Of a DNA stretch of 64,000 nucleotides, positions 1 through 8,606 are shown piece after piece. The stretch's first letter is position 1, and the number at the start of each line of letters is the position of its first letter. The notes below the pieces were generated by a model that was given only the letters and a program-made list of their open reading frames with translations, was not told the DNA's origin and did not search any database. Both the position numbers and the translations under genes were made by a program. The DNA is from Rhodospirillaceae bacterium (GTDB taxonomy: Bacteria; Pseudomonadota; Alphaproteobacteria; UBA6615), in the NCBI GenBank assembly GCA_002713365.1, contig PASR01000011.1, forward strand, positions 423,464 through 487,463, in the 5' to 3' direction.

Positions 1-705
1 GAAGACTACATTTCAGTAAGTGATAAAATAGGTATTGACCGGTCGGTTATTGTGCAAGCGATTCCGCAGGGACATGATCATCGCATCCTACTAAAATGTT
101 TGAGGGCATATCCAAAAAAATTTCGTGGAGTTGCAGTACCTTCTCCATACGCTAGTGATTCTGAAATAGATGAATTACATGAGGCTGGTTGTCGAGGCAT
201 TCGTGTTGCTTATACTTTCTCATCACATATTCCTATCAAGAATATAGAACGAGTAGCTGAACGAGGCTGGCACGTTCAGATAGTTATTCAGCCAGAAAAC
301 CTAGCCGAATGGTACAGCACTATTTTATCTTTACCATGCGATATTGTTATTGATCATATGGGATTACCCAATGCGGAAGACGGAATTAACAGCGAACATT
401 TTAAAAAAATTTTATCCATAGTCGAAAGACCAAATGTATGGGTGAAATTAACTGGAATGGATAAAGTTTCTAGTCAAGGGAAAGCGCCGTGGCTAGACAC
501 TATACCTTTCGCTAGAAAAATCTATGAAATGGCCCCGGAAAGGTGCTTATGGGGCACGGACTGGCCGCATCCAGGTACCTTTACAAATATGCCCGATGAA
601 GGTGATCAACTTGACGTTTTAATAAAATGGTTTCCGAAAGAGTCAGATCGATATAGAGTTCTTGTACAGAACCCCGAACGTCTATATGGCTTTACGCATA
701 TATAG
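1..705 (+). CDS. Amidohydrolase family protein (TIM-barrel, PDC-lactonase-like), 5' end outside window
   Basis: The reading frame is open from base 1 through the GTG at position 52, and the residues before that codon (ending GIDRSVIVQ) look like the family's first strands. The gene therefore starts left of the window and 234 residues are visible. This is the metal-dependent amidohydrolase superfamily branch of 2-pyrone-4,6-dicarboxylate lactonase and related enzymes. Visible signatures are VIDHMGLP (metal/active-site His), a central region ending WVKLTG, and LWGTDWPHPG near the C-terminus, whose Asp is the usual catalytic base. Such enzymes hydrolyse lactones or cyclic intermediates in the cytoplasm; the substrate cannot be told. 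A DMT exporter follows 20 nt later and is probably co-transcribed. Family assignment is firm, substrate unknown. Confidence 0.85.
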   Translation, partial: EDYISVSDKIGIDRSVIVQAIPQGHDHRILLKCLRAYPKKFRGVAVPSPYASDSEIDELHEAGCRGIRVAYTFSSHIPIKNIERVAERGWHVQIVIQPENLAEWYSTILSLPCDIVIDHMGLPNAEDGINSEHFKKILSIVERPNVWVKLTGMDKVSSQGKAPWLDTIPFARKIYEMAPERCLWGTDWPHPGTFTNMPDEGDQLDVLIKWFPKESDRYRVLVQNPERLYGFTHI

Positions 706-725
706 ATATCTGGAGATACCTGAAG

Positions 726-1610
726 ATGACTAATGATTTACCGCGTCCAACGGATGCCCTTTCTCGAGGTATTTTCATGATGTGTTTTGCCGTATTGTCT
801 TTTGCGGCTATGAATACTTTTACTAAAGAACTAAGGCCGGAGTTACCGGTTATTGTTATAATTTGGGGGCGTTATTTTTTTCACTTATTACTCATATTTG
901 TTATGTTTCCCAGACGTATTCCTACATTGCTTCATATCCAAGACAAATATTTACAGATAGTTCGTTCTGTTTTAGTTTTGTTGGCAACTGCTTGTATGTT
1001 TTTTGCTCTTGGGTTCATGCCATTAGCCGATGCGGTTGCGATAACATTTGTTGCTCCATTGTTGATAGTTGCTCTATCTGCAGTATTTTTGCGAGAGGCT
1101 GTTGGTACCAGGAGATGGGGAGCGGTTATAGTAGGCTTTATAGGGGTCATGGTAATTATTAGGCCAGGGGCAGGTGCTTTCCAAATAGCAGCTTTGCTTC
1201 CACTAGCTTGCGCTCTTTGCTATGCTATATTCCAGATTTTAACACGGCTAATAAGTCATCGGTCGGATCCCCTAAATATGTTGTTTTATACTGCTGTTAC
1301 GGGGGCTATTTTGATGACAGCCATTGTGCCTTTTAGCTGGCAAACACCATCAAATGATCAGTGGTTAATGTTAATGGCGATAGGCTTACTTGGCGGTTTG
1401 GGGCATTACGCCTTAATTAGAGCTTATGAACGAAGTGAGACATCTCTAGTAGCACCTTTTGCTTATACAGAAATTATTTGGGCAACATTACTAGGGTTTA
1501 TCGTTTTTGGCGATTTCCCTGACATATATACGTTTGCTGGGACTGCCATAATTATTGCAAGTGGTGTTTATATATTGCAAAGAGAACGGAAAGCTCGCTC
1601 AATTGTATAA
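726..1610 (+). CDS. DMT superfamily (EamA) transporter
   Basis: A 294-residue hydrophobic protein with about ten predicted membrane helices arranged as two EamA repeats (roughly residues 16-146 and 158-287). The first repeat ends in a helix with VIVGFIGVMVIIRPG, the classic EamA signature, and the second ends with a short basic tail. Members of this drug/metabolite transporter family export amino acids, nucleosides or other small metabolites across the inner membrane; no specificity can be read. It lies 20 nt after the partial amidohydrolase on the same strand, so it may move a substrate or product of that enzyme. It converges with the SDR gene at 1660. Confidence 0.88.
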   Translation: MTNDLPRPTDALSRGIFMMCFAVLSFAAMNTFTKELRPELPVIVIIWGRYFFHLLLIFVMFPRRIPTLLHIQDKYLQIVRSVLVLLATACMFFALGFMPLADAVAITFVAPLLIVALSAVFLREAVGTRRWGAVIVGFIGVMVIIRPGAGAFQIAALLPLACALCYAIFQILTRLISHRSDPLNMLFYTAVTGAILMTAIVPFSWQTPSNDQWLMLMAIGLLGGLGHYALIRAYERSETSLVAPFAYTEIIWATLLGFIVFGDFPDIYTFAGTAIIIASGVYILQRERKARSIV

Positions 1611-1659
1611 TGATTTGTGACTAACTTTATCTGTCTGTGTTATTAAAAAAAATTTTATT

Positions 1660-2442
1660 TTAAGCCGTATAACCGCCATCAGCTGAAATAATTTGGCCTG
1701 TTATTAGAGATGCTCTAGAAGAAGCAAGAAATGCTACTATTTCGGCAACTTCTTCAGCGGTGCCGATTCGGCGTAAAGCAGAAGCACGCTCAATAGACAG
1801 TCTTTCTCGTTCTGAAATTACATTCTCGAGGAGATGTTGGCCTAGTCCTGTAGATATAAAACCGGGGGCAACAACATTAGCCCTGATACCATTGCGACCT
1901 TCTTCTCTAGCTATGGCAGAAGTTAACAAATTAACGGAGGCCTTTGGAGCAGCTGATAAAATATCACGTGATGCGTAACGTATAGTTGCAGCGGAGGTAA
2001 TAGCAACTATAGAGCCTTTGCTCGCTCGTAGGTGGGGTAAAGTTGCTTTTACTATGTTAAAATATCCAACTGGCTCTATAGACATAACCTTATTCCACTC
2101 TTGTGAAGAGACTTCACTAATAAATGGCTGGCCAATGTCTGGTCCTACTGAGAATATCATTGTATGGATAGCTCCAAATTCATTAGCAACGTTGTTTACG
2201 ATGTCTATTATCTCTTCAGATTTTGTGAGCTCCATGCAATAGCATTTAGATTTGTGTCCTATTTGTTTTACGGCTTGTTCCGCTGATAAAGCACCTTTAT
2301 GGTTTTTATTATATGTTATAGCTACGTTACTTCCTTCACGTGCAAGTTTAGAGCATATAGCGTTACCTAAACCCCCACTTCCCCCAACAACTAAAGCTAC
2401 TCCTGAAGGAAAGACATTTTCTGGATCTGGGTATTTCTCCAT
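1660..2442 (-). CDS. SDR family oxidoreductase, catalytic Tyr replaced
   Basis: A 260-residue short-chain dehydrogenase/reductase. The Rossmann dinucleotide motif is GGSGGLG (residues 20-26), and the C-terminus GQIISADGGYTA is typical of classical SDRs and enoyl-ACP reductases. The catalytic Ser is present (TSAAT, Ser150) and so is the Lys (Lys167), but the residue 13 after the Ser, normally Tyr of YxxxK, is Ser163 in LSAAPK. No other Tyr has the spacing of either the classical or the FabI-type motif. It may be a non-canonical reductase or a binding protein. It stands alone: a terminator at 2496-2533 separates it from the upstream gene on the same strand. The ATG at 2442 is preceded by AGGGA. 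Confidence 0.85.
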   Translation of the reverse strand: MEKYPDPENVFPSGVALVVGGSGGLGNAICSKLAREGSNVAITYNKNHKGALSAEQAVKQIGHKSKCYCMELTKSEEIIDIVNNVANEFGAIHTMIFSVGPDIGQPFISEVSSQEWNKVMSIEPVGYFNIVKATLPHLRASKGSIVAITSAATIRYASRDILSAAPKASVNLLTSAIAREEGRNGIRANVVAPGFISTGLGQHLLENVISERERLSIERASALRRIGTAEEVAEIVAFLASSRASLITGQIISADGGYTA

Positions 2443-2495
2443 AATCTTATTCCCTGAATAATTTTTATATTCAAATCTGATTATCTTAGTAAAAA

Positions 2496-2533
2496 AAACC
2501 CGGCCTAAATTCTTTATAGTATAGGCCGGGTTT
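2496..2533 (-). terminator. Rho-independent terminator after the LeuA-like gene
   Basis: A perfect 12-bp inverted repeat (AAACCCGGCCTA at 2496-2507, TAGGCCGGGTTT at 2522-2533) has a 14-nt loop. Read on the minus strand it is followed by a run of eight T including the stem end. It sits 22 nt past the stop of the minus-strand gene 2555-3781. Confidence 0.9.
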
Positions 2534-2554
2534 GCTGATAAGTTATTTTAGTTT

Positions 2555-3781
2555 TTATAGGTCTAGTACGTCCTTTGCCACAGCCTGGAATTCTTCTGAT
2601 GTCATAAGTCGTTTATGAATTAGACCCCAATCTTTAACTGCCATCAGTACTTCCATTGATTTTTCGTCATCAACAACTACTTGAATTCGGGCTAACCATT
2701 CTTTCACTGTGTCAATTCCTGACCCTTTACCCATGACTGTTTCTGGTTCATCTTGACCTACCATGCGTGGTCGAAATGGCATCACTTCAGTTTGGTGTTC
2801 ATCTCCACAGTTAAGCAGCCAAGTAGCGATTATTCCTGATTCTACTTTGAATAGGTTGTCGCCAACAACTGGACGATTGTCTGGAACGATCACTCCTGAT
2901 ACATCCCTGACTAAATCTGCTAGTTCTTTTAAATTTTCTAGTTTAATGCCTATGTCGATATCATAAAGCGTACGTAGAGCCATCACTGTTTCTTCCATAG
3001 GTACATTTCCAGCGCGTTCGCCTACACCCATAACAGTCGACTGAACAACCTCTACTCCTTCAGAGAGGGCCATAATCGTGTTAGCTACTCCCATTCCGTA
3101 GTCCATGTGGAAATGTGCCTCGAGAGGAATATCTGGAAATCTGTGCTTCATGGACCTCACAAAATATTGCATCGCATGTATTGAGGTAGCGCCCATATTA
3201 TCTACTAGTGCAAGACCATCCATATGTCCTTCAGTTCCTACCCGATCAATTAGATCTATTACCCATTCAAGATCAGAGCGGGTGAAGTCAATTGGAAAGA
3301 AAACTACCTCTAGGCCCTGTTCATGGGCATAATTTGTCGATTCTATTGATAAGTCTATGGCTCTTTCTAGATCCCAGCGGTAACCAAGTTCAATAAGATG
3401 GGGGCTTGCCGGCACCTCCATAATTACTCCCTTTACACCAGAATCAACTGCTCTTTTAACGTCATCAACCATGCATCTTGCGAAGGCATATACCTTAGGG
3501 CCAAAGTCCCTTCGAGCTAATTCTTGAACAACACGGGCATCATCTTTTGAAACAACTGGCATTCCGGCTTCTATTCGGTGAACACCAGCTTCTGCCAGAG
3601 CCTCTGCAATCCTTATCTTATCATCGAAGTTAAAGGCCAGACCAGCCTGTTGCTCTCCGTCCCTTAATGTCACATCATGAATTTGAATTTTTTCTGGGAA
3701 CTTCCAGTCTTTAGTTACCTCGGGTGCAAAATTCCAAGGGCTAGTAAACCAATTTTCTGTTTTCCAAGGGGTGTTGGTCAT
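2555..3781 (-). CDS. LeuA/homocitrate-synthase-like DRE-TIM metallolyase
   Basis: A 408-residue protein of the pyruvate-carboxyltransferase (DRE-TIM) family, which includes 2-isopropylmalate synthase, homocitrate synthase and HMG-CoA lyase. Visible active-site features are HDVTLRDGEQ (residues 35-44; Arg40, Asp41 and Glu43), the metal-binding HFH at 223-225, and GVGERAGNVPMEE at 252-264, the LeuA-type loop. It normally condenses acetyl-CoA with a 2-oxo acid, or runs the reverse lyase reaction. The roughly 110 residues after the barrel are too short for the full LeuA regulatory domain, so leucine-type feedback inhibition is not expected. There is no leu operon neighbour; it is monocistronic with its own terminator. 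The exact substrate is not determinable. The ATG at 3781 has GGAG upstream. Confidence 0.85.
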   Translation of the reverse strand: MTNTPWKTENWFTSPWNFAPEVTKDWKFPEKIQIHDVTLRDGEQQAGLAFNFDDKIRIAEALAEAGVHRIEAGMPVVSKDDARVVQELARRDFGPKVYAFARCMVDDVKRAVDSGVKGVIMEVPASPHLIELGYRWDLERAIDLSIESTNYAHEQGLEVVFFPIDFTRSDLEWVIDLIDRVGTEGHMDGLALVDNMGATSIHAMQYFVRSMKHRFPDIPLEAHFHMDYGMGVANTIMALSEGVEVVQSTVMGVGERAGNVPMEETVMALRTLYDIDIGIKLENLKELADLVRDVSGVIVPDNRPVVGDNLFKVESGIIATWLLNCGDEHQTEVMPFRPRMVGQDEPETVMGKGSGIDTVKEWLARIQVVVDDEKSMEVLMAVKDWGLIHKRLMTSEEFQAVAKDVLDL

Positions 3782-3961
3782 AAATAATATCTCCGCCGGT
3801 GGCTGGTCATAGCAGACTGCCGGTTTATTAAAAATTGTTAAATTAGAACCAGATGGCTCAATTAATCTTTATTATAAGCCAGAATGTAGAAAACACGAAC
3901 CTACAAGTCAACGCGTCCATCTTATAAGAAATACAAGAAACTATAATATATTTTTATTGAA

Positions 3962-3988
3962 GTCTTATGTATGACAATGCGATAAGAC
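3962..3988. promoter_or_regulatory. 7-bp inverted repeat upstream of NIPSNAP gene (possible operator)
   Basis: GTCTTAT (3962-3968) and ATAAGAC (3982-3988) form a perfect 7-bp inverted repeat with a 13-nt spacer. It lies in the 260-nt gap between the divergent LeuA-like and NIPSNAP genes, 54 nt before the NIPSNAP ATG. It could bind a dimeric regulator. No regulator gene is next to it, and chance is possible in AT-rich DNA. Confidence 0.3.
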
Positions 3989-4041
3989 AAAAATACTTAA
4001 ACCATCACATCTTTGATTTTTAAAACTAATGGGGAAGAAAA

Positions 4042-4677
4042 ATGATATATGAGTTAAGAACATATACTCTTAAGGCTGGTTCTATTCCCGCTATGTTAAA
4101 GGCTAATGAAGATATAGGGCGTCCAGTTAGAGGTGATGACTATGGAAAATTAGAAGGTTATTGGTTTACCGACATAGGTCCACTAAATCAGGTTATGCAT
4201 TTATGGAGTTATAATGATATGGTCGAACGCGATAAACTTCGCAAGGAACTTGGTAGCCTGGAAGCGTGGGTTAAAGAATATATTCCGATTATAAGGCCTT
4301 CCATAATTAAACAAGAGCTAAGATTTATGGAAGCTCATCGCGATCTTGTGCCGCCTAACGATCAGGGTAATTTTTATGAGTTTAGAAATTATAGAATTAA
4401 ACCGGGTAATGCGGGCGAGTGGATGAAGAGGTTTGTAGGGGTAATGCCTACGCGTGAATTATATTCGAAAAATATTTGTGCTTGGATTACCCAATCTCCA
4501 GATCCTAATGAAGTTTCTCATCTATGGGCTTACAAGGATACAAATGAACGGAAAATAGCTAGAGATGGTGTTTTGCAAGAACCGGCATGGCAGGAATTCT
4601 CAGCTTATGGGGCTCAATTTCTAGAAGAGATGACTTCAACTCTTTTATGGCCAGCTAGTTTTTCGCCACTTAAGTAA
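4042..4677 (+). CDS. NIPSNAP family protein with two repeats
   Basis: A 211-residue protein with two tandem NIPSNAP (dimeric alpha-beta barrel) domains. The first starts MIYELRTYTLKAG and covers about residues 1-100; the second starts FYEFRNYRIKPG and covers about 112-205. Each contains the family's HLW motif (VMHLWSY and VSHLWAY). Bacterial NIPSNAP proteins are small cytoplasmic proteins of unknown biochemical role, often found in catabolic gene sets. The ATG is preceded by GGGGAAG at good spacing. The gene stands 248 nt before the TRAP transporter on the same strand and may share its regulation, though a separate promoter is likely there. Confidence 0.88.
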   Translation: MIYELRTYTLKAGSIPAMLKANEDIGRPVRGDDYGKLEGYWFTDIGPLNQVMHLWSYNDMVERDKLRKELGSLEAWVKEYIPIIRPSIIKQELRFMEAHRDLVPPNDQGNFYEFRNYRIKPGNAGEWMKRFVGVMPTRELYSKNICAWITQSPDPNEVSHLWAYKDTNERKIARDGVLQEPAWQEFSAYGAQFLEEMTSTLLWPASFSPLK

Positions 4678-4772
4678 GTAAATCTAGAGTTGTATTTTAA
4701 ATTTTATTAAAAAAAATGCAGAATTTATTTAAAAGATTTTCATGCAATACTTAAGTATAATCTGCCTAAAGT

Positions 4773-4802
4773 TTGACAAGTGTGCTTACATCCGTACCTA
4801 AT
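4773..4802 (+). promoter_or_regulatory. Candidate sigma-70 promoter for the TRAP operon
   Basis: A consensus -35 box TTGACA (4773-4778) is followed after 18 nt by CCTAAT (4797-4802, four of six -10 bases). A 6-bp hairpin, GAAGAC at 4841-4846 and GTCTTC at 4854-4859, lies in the leader before dctP. The -35 match is good; the -10 is only fair. Confidence 0.4.
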
Positions 4803-4925
4803 AACTGTCTAAATATATATTAACATACTTTTTAGACTAGGAAGACCGAAGAAGTCTTCGAATAATTTGGTTATAGATACTGCTAGTTTGTAAATGTTTA
4901 ATAACTAATAAAATGGGAGGTTAGA

Positions 4926-6008
4926 ATGAAATATAAGTTTTTACTAGGGTTAATGTCTGCAGCTCTACTTACCGCTACTTCATTTGGACTTAACGGTACA
5001 GTGAAAGCTGATCAAATAAATATACGTATCGCTTCGGGCCATCCGCCGACAGTTGTGTATGCCGGTTTAATGAAAAACTACTTTCAGTCGGAACTAAAAA
5101 AAGCTGTGGAATCTAAGACTAGTCATAAAGTCAAGTTTATAGAAGGTTATAGTGGCTCAATAGTTAAGGTCTTTGATACTTTTGAAGGTGTACAGAACGG
5201 TGTAGTTGATATTGGTGGATTTTGCTATTGCTTTGAAGCCTCAAAATTACCAATGCACGCTTTTCAAATTATGCTTCCGTTTGGGACTATGGATCCCGTG
5301 CAGAGTGTGGGAGCTGCGGCAGATATATATAATAAGTACCCGAGTTTAGCTAAGCGTTTTCAAAATTATGGTCAAACTTTAATCGCAATTATTGGTGATG
5401 GTGGTTATAACTTAGGAACGAATTTTGCTTGGACAAAGCTTGAGGATCTTAAGGGGCATAAGATTTTAGGGGCTGGTTTAAACCTAAACTGGATGAAGCA
5501 AGCAGGAGTAGGTATTGTACCCGTAACTGATGGCCTGCCAGGCTGGTATCAGAAAATAAAGACTGGTGTTGCTGAAGGTGGCATAATGTTCCCTAGCGCT
5601 TGGGGGCCGGTGTTTAAACTTCATGAGGTTGGTAAGTACTATACAACTATTGGTTTCGGATCGATTACCTGGCATGGATTAACAGTAAATAATCGATTCT
5701 GGGAACGTCTTCCAGCTGATGTGAAGCCTGTTATACGAGAAGTGGCTGGACGTTTCCAGACATTGACTGGATCGGCTAATAAAGTTGGTTATGAAAAAGA
5801 TATGGCTTGGTTAAGGAAAAATATTACTGTTACTGATCTACCAGCTGATGTCCGTCTCGGATGGGCTAAGGGACTAGCTCATTGGCCTCAGAAACATGCT
5901 AATGAACTTGAAGGAAAAGGTTTCCCTGCGAAGGCTATTCTCAATGATTATTTATCAGCAGCTGAGAAACAAGGCTATAAATGGCCAGTCCGCTACGTAG
6001 TCAAGTAG
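4926..6008 (+). CDS. dctP: TRAP transporter substrate-binding protein (DctP family)
   Basis: A 360-residue periplasmic binding protein. The first 28 or so residues form a signal peptide ending VKA before DQINIRIASG. The body shows the DctP fold: an N-terminal strand IRIASGHPP, then VFEGVQNGVVDIGG-type motifs (here FEGVQNGVVDIGG), and LEDLKGHKILGAG in the hinge region. It captures an organic acid (C4-dicarboxylate, keto acid or similar) and hands it to the DctQ-DctM membrane pair that follows. The ATG has a strong GGGAGG ribosome site. The gap to dctQ (154 nt) contains a very stable hairpin at 6037-6078 and no T-tract, as expected where the binding protein must be made in excess. The ligand is not predictable. 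Confidence 0.92.
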   Translation: MKYKFLLGLMSAALLTATSFGLNGTVKADQINIRIASGHPPTVVYAGLMKNYFQSELKKAVESKTSHKVKFIEGYSGSIVKVFDTFEGVQNGVVDIGGFCYCFEASKLPMHAFQIMLPFGTMDPVQSVGAAADIYNKYPSLAKRFQNYGQTLIAIIGDGGYNLGTNFAWTKLEDLKGHKILGAGLNLNWMKQAGVGIVPVTDGLPGWYQKIKTGVAEGGIMFPSAWGPVFKLHEVGKYYTTIGFGSITWHGLTVNNRFWERLPADVKPVIREVAGRFQTLTGSANKVGYEKDMAWLRKNITVTDLPADVRLGWAKGLAHWPQKHANELEGKGFPAKAILNDYLSAAEKQGYKWPVRYVVK

Positions 6009-6036
6009 TACTAATCTTAGCTAATTATAAATTAGA

Positions 6037-6078
6037 AATTACTGGTCGACTAACTTTTTAGTTAGTCGACCAGTAATT
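6037..6078 (+). promoter_or_regulatory. 18-bp perfect hairpin between dctP and dctQ
   Basis: Bases 6037-6054 and 6061-6078 are perfect reverse complements (18 bp, 19 if the T-A closing pair is counted) around TTTTTA. No run of T follows on the plus strand, so it is not a standard terminator. By position it is an intercistronic mRNA stem-loop that would protect the dctP message from 3' exonucleases, or partly attenuate read-through into dctQM. Confidence 0.75.
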
Positions 6079-6162
6079 ATTTAGTTGGTCATATATAGAA
6101 TAATACTAATAGAAGCCATTAACATGTATTTTTAAAACATGTTTCGTTTATACGAGAGATAA

Positions 6163-6687
6163 ATGAATCTAATAACGCTCAGTGATCGTATTTCAAAGTT
6201 TCTTATGATAGTAGCTGCTATTTGGGCCTTTGGCCTAACCTTTCTAATTCTAGCGGACATTATTGGTCGTGGAGCTTTTGATGCTCCTATAAATGGAACT
6301 GCGGAGCTTGTTACTGCTTCAATAGTGATTATTGTCTTTCTTCAAGCAGGTTATGCAATTCGAAGTCGATCAATGCTTCACGCTGATTTTCTTGTTATAC
6401 ACCTGCCATCAATAATACAGCGTATATTTTTAGCCTTTGGTTATCTCTTGGGAGCAGTTTTTTTCTTGATGATTATAACTGGTGGATTAGATGAAAGCAT
6501 AAGGTCTTTCACTGAGGGTGAGTATGAAGGTGAGGGAGCAATACGTGTCCCGTCTTGGCCCGCCCGTTGGACTGTTATGATCGGTAGTGGATTGGCTATG
6601 ATTAACTATCTTGTCATGGCCTATTTAGACATATTCAAACCTGAGATGTTGGATACAGAACTTGATCCAGAAAGATCTGAGTTTTAA
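6163..6687 (+). CDS. dctQ: TRAP transporter small permease (DctQ family)
   Basis: A 174-residue inner-membrane protein with four predicted helices (about residues 13-33, 48-65, 85-105 and 128-148), the standard DctQ topology. The conserved LADIIGRGAFDAPINGTAEL segment after helix 1 is the family signature. It partners the large DctM permease to form the Na+-driven TRAP translocator fed by the DctP protein encoded upstream. The ATG at 6163 follows GAGAG at short spacing. The gene ends 25 nt before dctM and is surely co-translated with it. Confidence 0.92.
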   Translation: MNLITLSDRISKFLMIVAAIWAFGLTFLILADIIGRGAFDAPINGTAELVTASIVIIVFLQAGYAIRSRSMLHADFLVIHLPSIIQRIFLAFGYLLGAVFFLMIITGGLDESIRSFTEGEYEGEGAIRVPSWPARWTVMIGSGLAMINYLVMAYLDIFKPEMLDTELDPERSEF

Positions 6688-6712
6688 GGCTTGGTAAAGG
6701 AGAATTCCTGGC

Positions 6713-8101
6713 GTGTTCGAGGTAAATATAGCCGTCCTTCTGATTGCCTGTCTCATTGGACTGGTTGCGATGGGTGTTCATATCGCAATCGCATTAGGAA
6801 TGACTAGTGCTCTAGGAATATTTTTAGTAACTGGAGGAGACAGTTATGCCTTCAGAACCGTCCAGACGATGCTTGCTGCAACGGCTTATGAAGCTATTCG
6901 TGATTATGTTTTCGCAGTAATTCCTTTGTTTCTATTGATGGGGGAATTTATTAGTAAGTCTGGGACAGTAACGGATGTATACCGAGGAATAAATAGAATG
7001 CTGCGGAAGCTTCCAGGAAGGCTTGCGATTGCGACAGTATTTGGTAACGCCCTTTTCTCGTTTGTAACTGGAGTAAGTATTGCTTCTGCAGCTACATTCT
7101 CTCGAATAGCTTATCCAGAAATGAAACGTTTTGGCTACCATAAGGGTTTTGCTTTAGGGGCGGTGGCTGGATCAAGTTGTTTAGGAATGCTGATTCCACC
7201 GAGTGTTTTGATGATCGTTTGGGGGATTCTTACCGAACAGTCAATTGGCCAATTATTTGCTGCAGGAGTTTTCCCAGGGCTCCTTCTTATGACGCTATTT
7301 ATTATTTATGTATTTGGAATGGCTGTTATTAATCCCTCGGTTGTTGGGGGGGGCTTAATACAAAATAAAGATGGTCAAATCATTAACAATAAATCAGTTA
7401 GTTATGACGAACCTGATGCGGACCCAGACAATGTATCGACTAGACAATTCATTATAAGCTTATGTGGTATCATAGCTGTTGTTGTAGCTGTTCTGGGGGG
7501 TATATGGTTTGGTGTGTTTTCTCCAACAGAGGGAGCGGGAGCAGGTGCATTTATTGGACTGATACTAGCTTTACTAAAAGGGTTGAGGTATCGCGAGTTT
7601 ATAGATGCAATTTTATCTGTTGGTAAAACTTCGGCACCCATTTTACTTTTACTAGTAGCAGCTTCTCTTTACTCACGTACGCTAGCAATGACAGGTATGG
7701 CTAATGCAATTGAAAGCCTCTTTATAGGTTCGGGCATGGCAACTTGGGCAATAATTGCGGTGATGGTTTTGATATGGTTTGCTTTGGGAATGATTATAGA
7801 TTCGATCTCGATCATGCTTTTAACTGCCGCAATTTTTTCTCCAATAGCTGTTAAAGTTGGTTTTGATCCAATCGCCTTTGCTATAATTGCTATAATTGCT
7901 ATTGAAGCAGGCCTTCTAACACCGCCGTTTGGCCTTTTGGTATACACTGTTAAATCTGCGATCCAAGATATAGATCCAGAGATGAATGTTATGACTATTT
8001 TTAAGAGCTCAACACCTTATTGGATTATTATGCTTATAGGCATGGTGTTAATTGTGAGATTTCCAGAGATTGCAACTTACTTACCAGAAGCATTGTTTTA
8101 A
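6713..8101 (+). CDS. dctM: TRAP transporter large permease (DctM family)
   Basis: A 462-residue polytopic membrane protein with twelve or so hydrophobic segments. It has the DctM core motifs: PLFLLMGEF near residue 75, SAATFSRIAYPEMKRFGYH followed by GSSCLGMLIPPS, and LGMIIDSISIMLLTAAIF in the second half. It forms the transport channel with DctQ. The length is slightly above the usual 425-430 because of a hydrophilic loop at about residues 205-240. It starts at GTG (6713) behind AAAGGAGA, a clear ribosome site. Transcription ends before the convergent tRNA-Asn; only a weak AT-only inverted repeat is seen at 8101-8136. Confidence 0.92.
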   Translation: MFEVNIAVLLIACLIGLVAMGVHIAIALGMTSALGIFLVTGGDSYAFRTVQTMLAATAYEAIRDYVFAVIPLFLLMGEFISKSGTVTDVYRGINRMLRKLPGRLAIATVFGNALFSFVTGVSIASAATFSRIAYPEMKRFGYHKGFALGAVAGSSCLGMLIPPSVLMIVWGILTEQSIGQLFAAGVFPGLLLMTLFIIYVFGMAVINPSVVGGGLIQNKDGQIINNKSVSYDEPDADPDNVSTRQFIISLCGIIAVVVAVLGGIWFGVFSPTEGAGAGAFIGLILALLKGLRYREFIDAILSVGKTSAPILLLLVAASLYSRTLAMTGMANAIESLFIGSGMATWAIIAVMVLIWFALGMIIDSISIMLLTAAIFSPIAVKVGFDPIAFAIIAIIAIEAGLLTPPFGLLVYTVKSAIQDIDPEMNVMTIFKSSTPYWIIMLIGMVLIVRFPEIATYLPEALF

Positions 8102-8148
8102 ATTTATTTTATGTAGTTCATACCTATAAATAAATTCAAACAAATTAG

Positions 8149-8224
8149 TGGCTCCGGCGGCAGGACTCGAACCTGCGACCCAGCGATTAACAGTCGCTTG
8201 CTCTACCAACTGAGCTACGCCGGA
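8149..8224 (-). tRNA. tRNA-Asn (GTT)
   Basis: The reverse complement folds as a full cloverleaf. The acceptor stem is TCCGGCG/CGCCGGA, the D-arm AGCTCAGTTGGTAGAGC, the anticodon loop CTGTTAA (anticodon GTT), the T-arm GGTTCGAGTCC, the discriminator G, and the 3' CCA is encoded. Confidence 0.97.
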
Positions 8225-8276
8225 ATATATTATGCGGCTTTATAGCAAACGTAGCCCCATACGCAATAGTATTTAA

Positions 8277-8350
8277 TGGAGGCCCGGGCCGGAATCGAAC
8301 CGGCATTAAAGGATTTGCAGTCCTCTGCATCACCACTCTGCCACCGGGCC
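8277..8350 (-). tRNA. tRNA-Cys (GCA)
   Basis: The reverse complement forms a cloverleaf with acceptor GGCCCGG/CCGGGCC, anticodon loop CTGCAAA (anticodon GCA), T-loop GGTTCGATTCC, discriminator T and an encoded CCA. It lies 52 nt upstream of tRNA-Asn on the same strand and is probably processed from one transcript with it. Confidence 0.97.
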
Positions 8351-8606
8351 TTCTTTAAATACTACTTTTTCAATAGAAATTACTTCTTATACTCTCTTTT
8401 ATATAGTATGTATGGGTGTTATTGCACCGTTGATACTTTCTCTTCAAGAGATTACGTGAATATGATTTTTTTCTGTAATTGAAATTTATTCATTTATATT
8501 AGTTTTAAATAAGATCAGATTACTATTTTTCTAGACTTAATAAGGTGTTTTTTGTCTACATTCAATTAGCCATTAAAATTTTAAAAAATAATATTGGGAG
8601 ATAGAA

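Noticed and set aside
8276..8482. Plus-strand 68-codon frame beginning EARAGIEPALKD
   Set aside because: It is the reverse of tRNA-Cys; this type of false protein is produced wherever tRNA genes are translated antisense.
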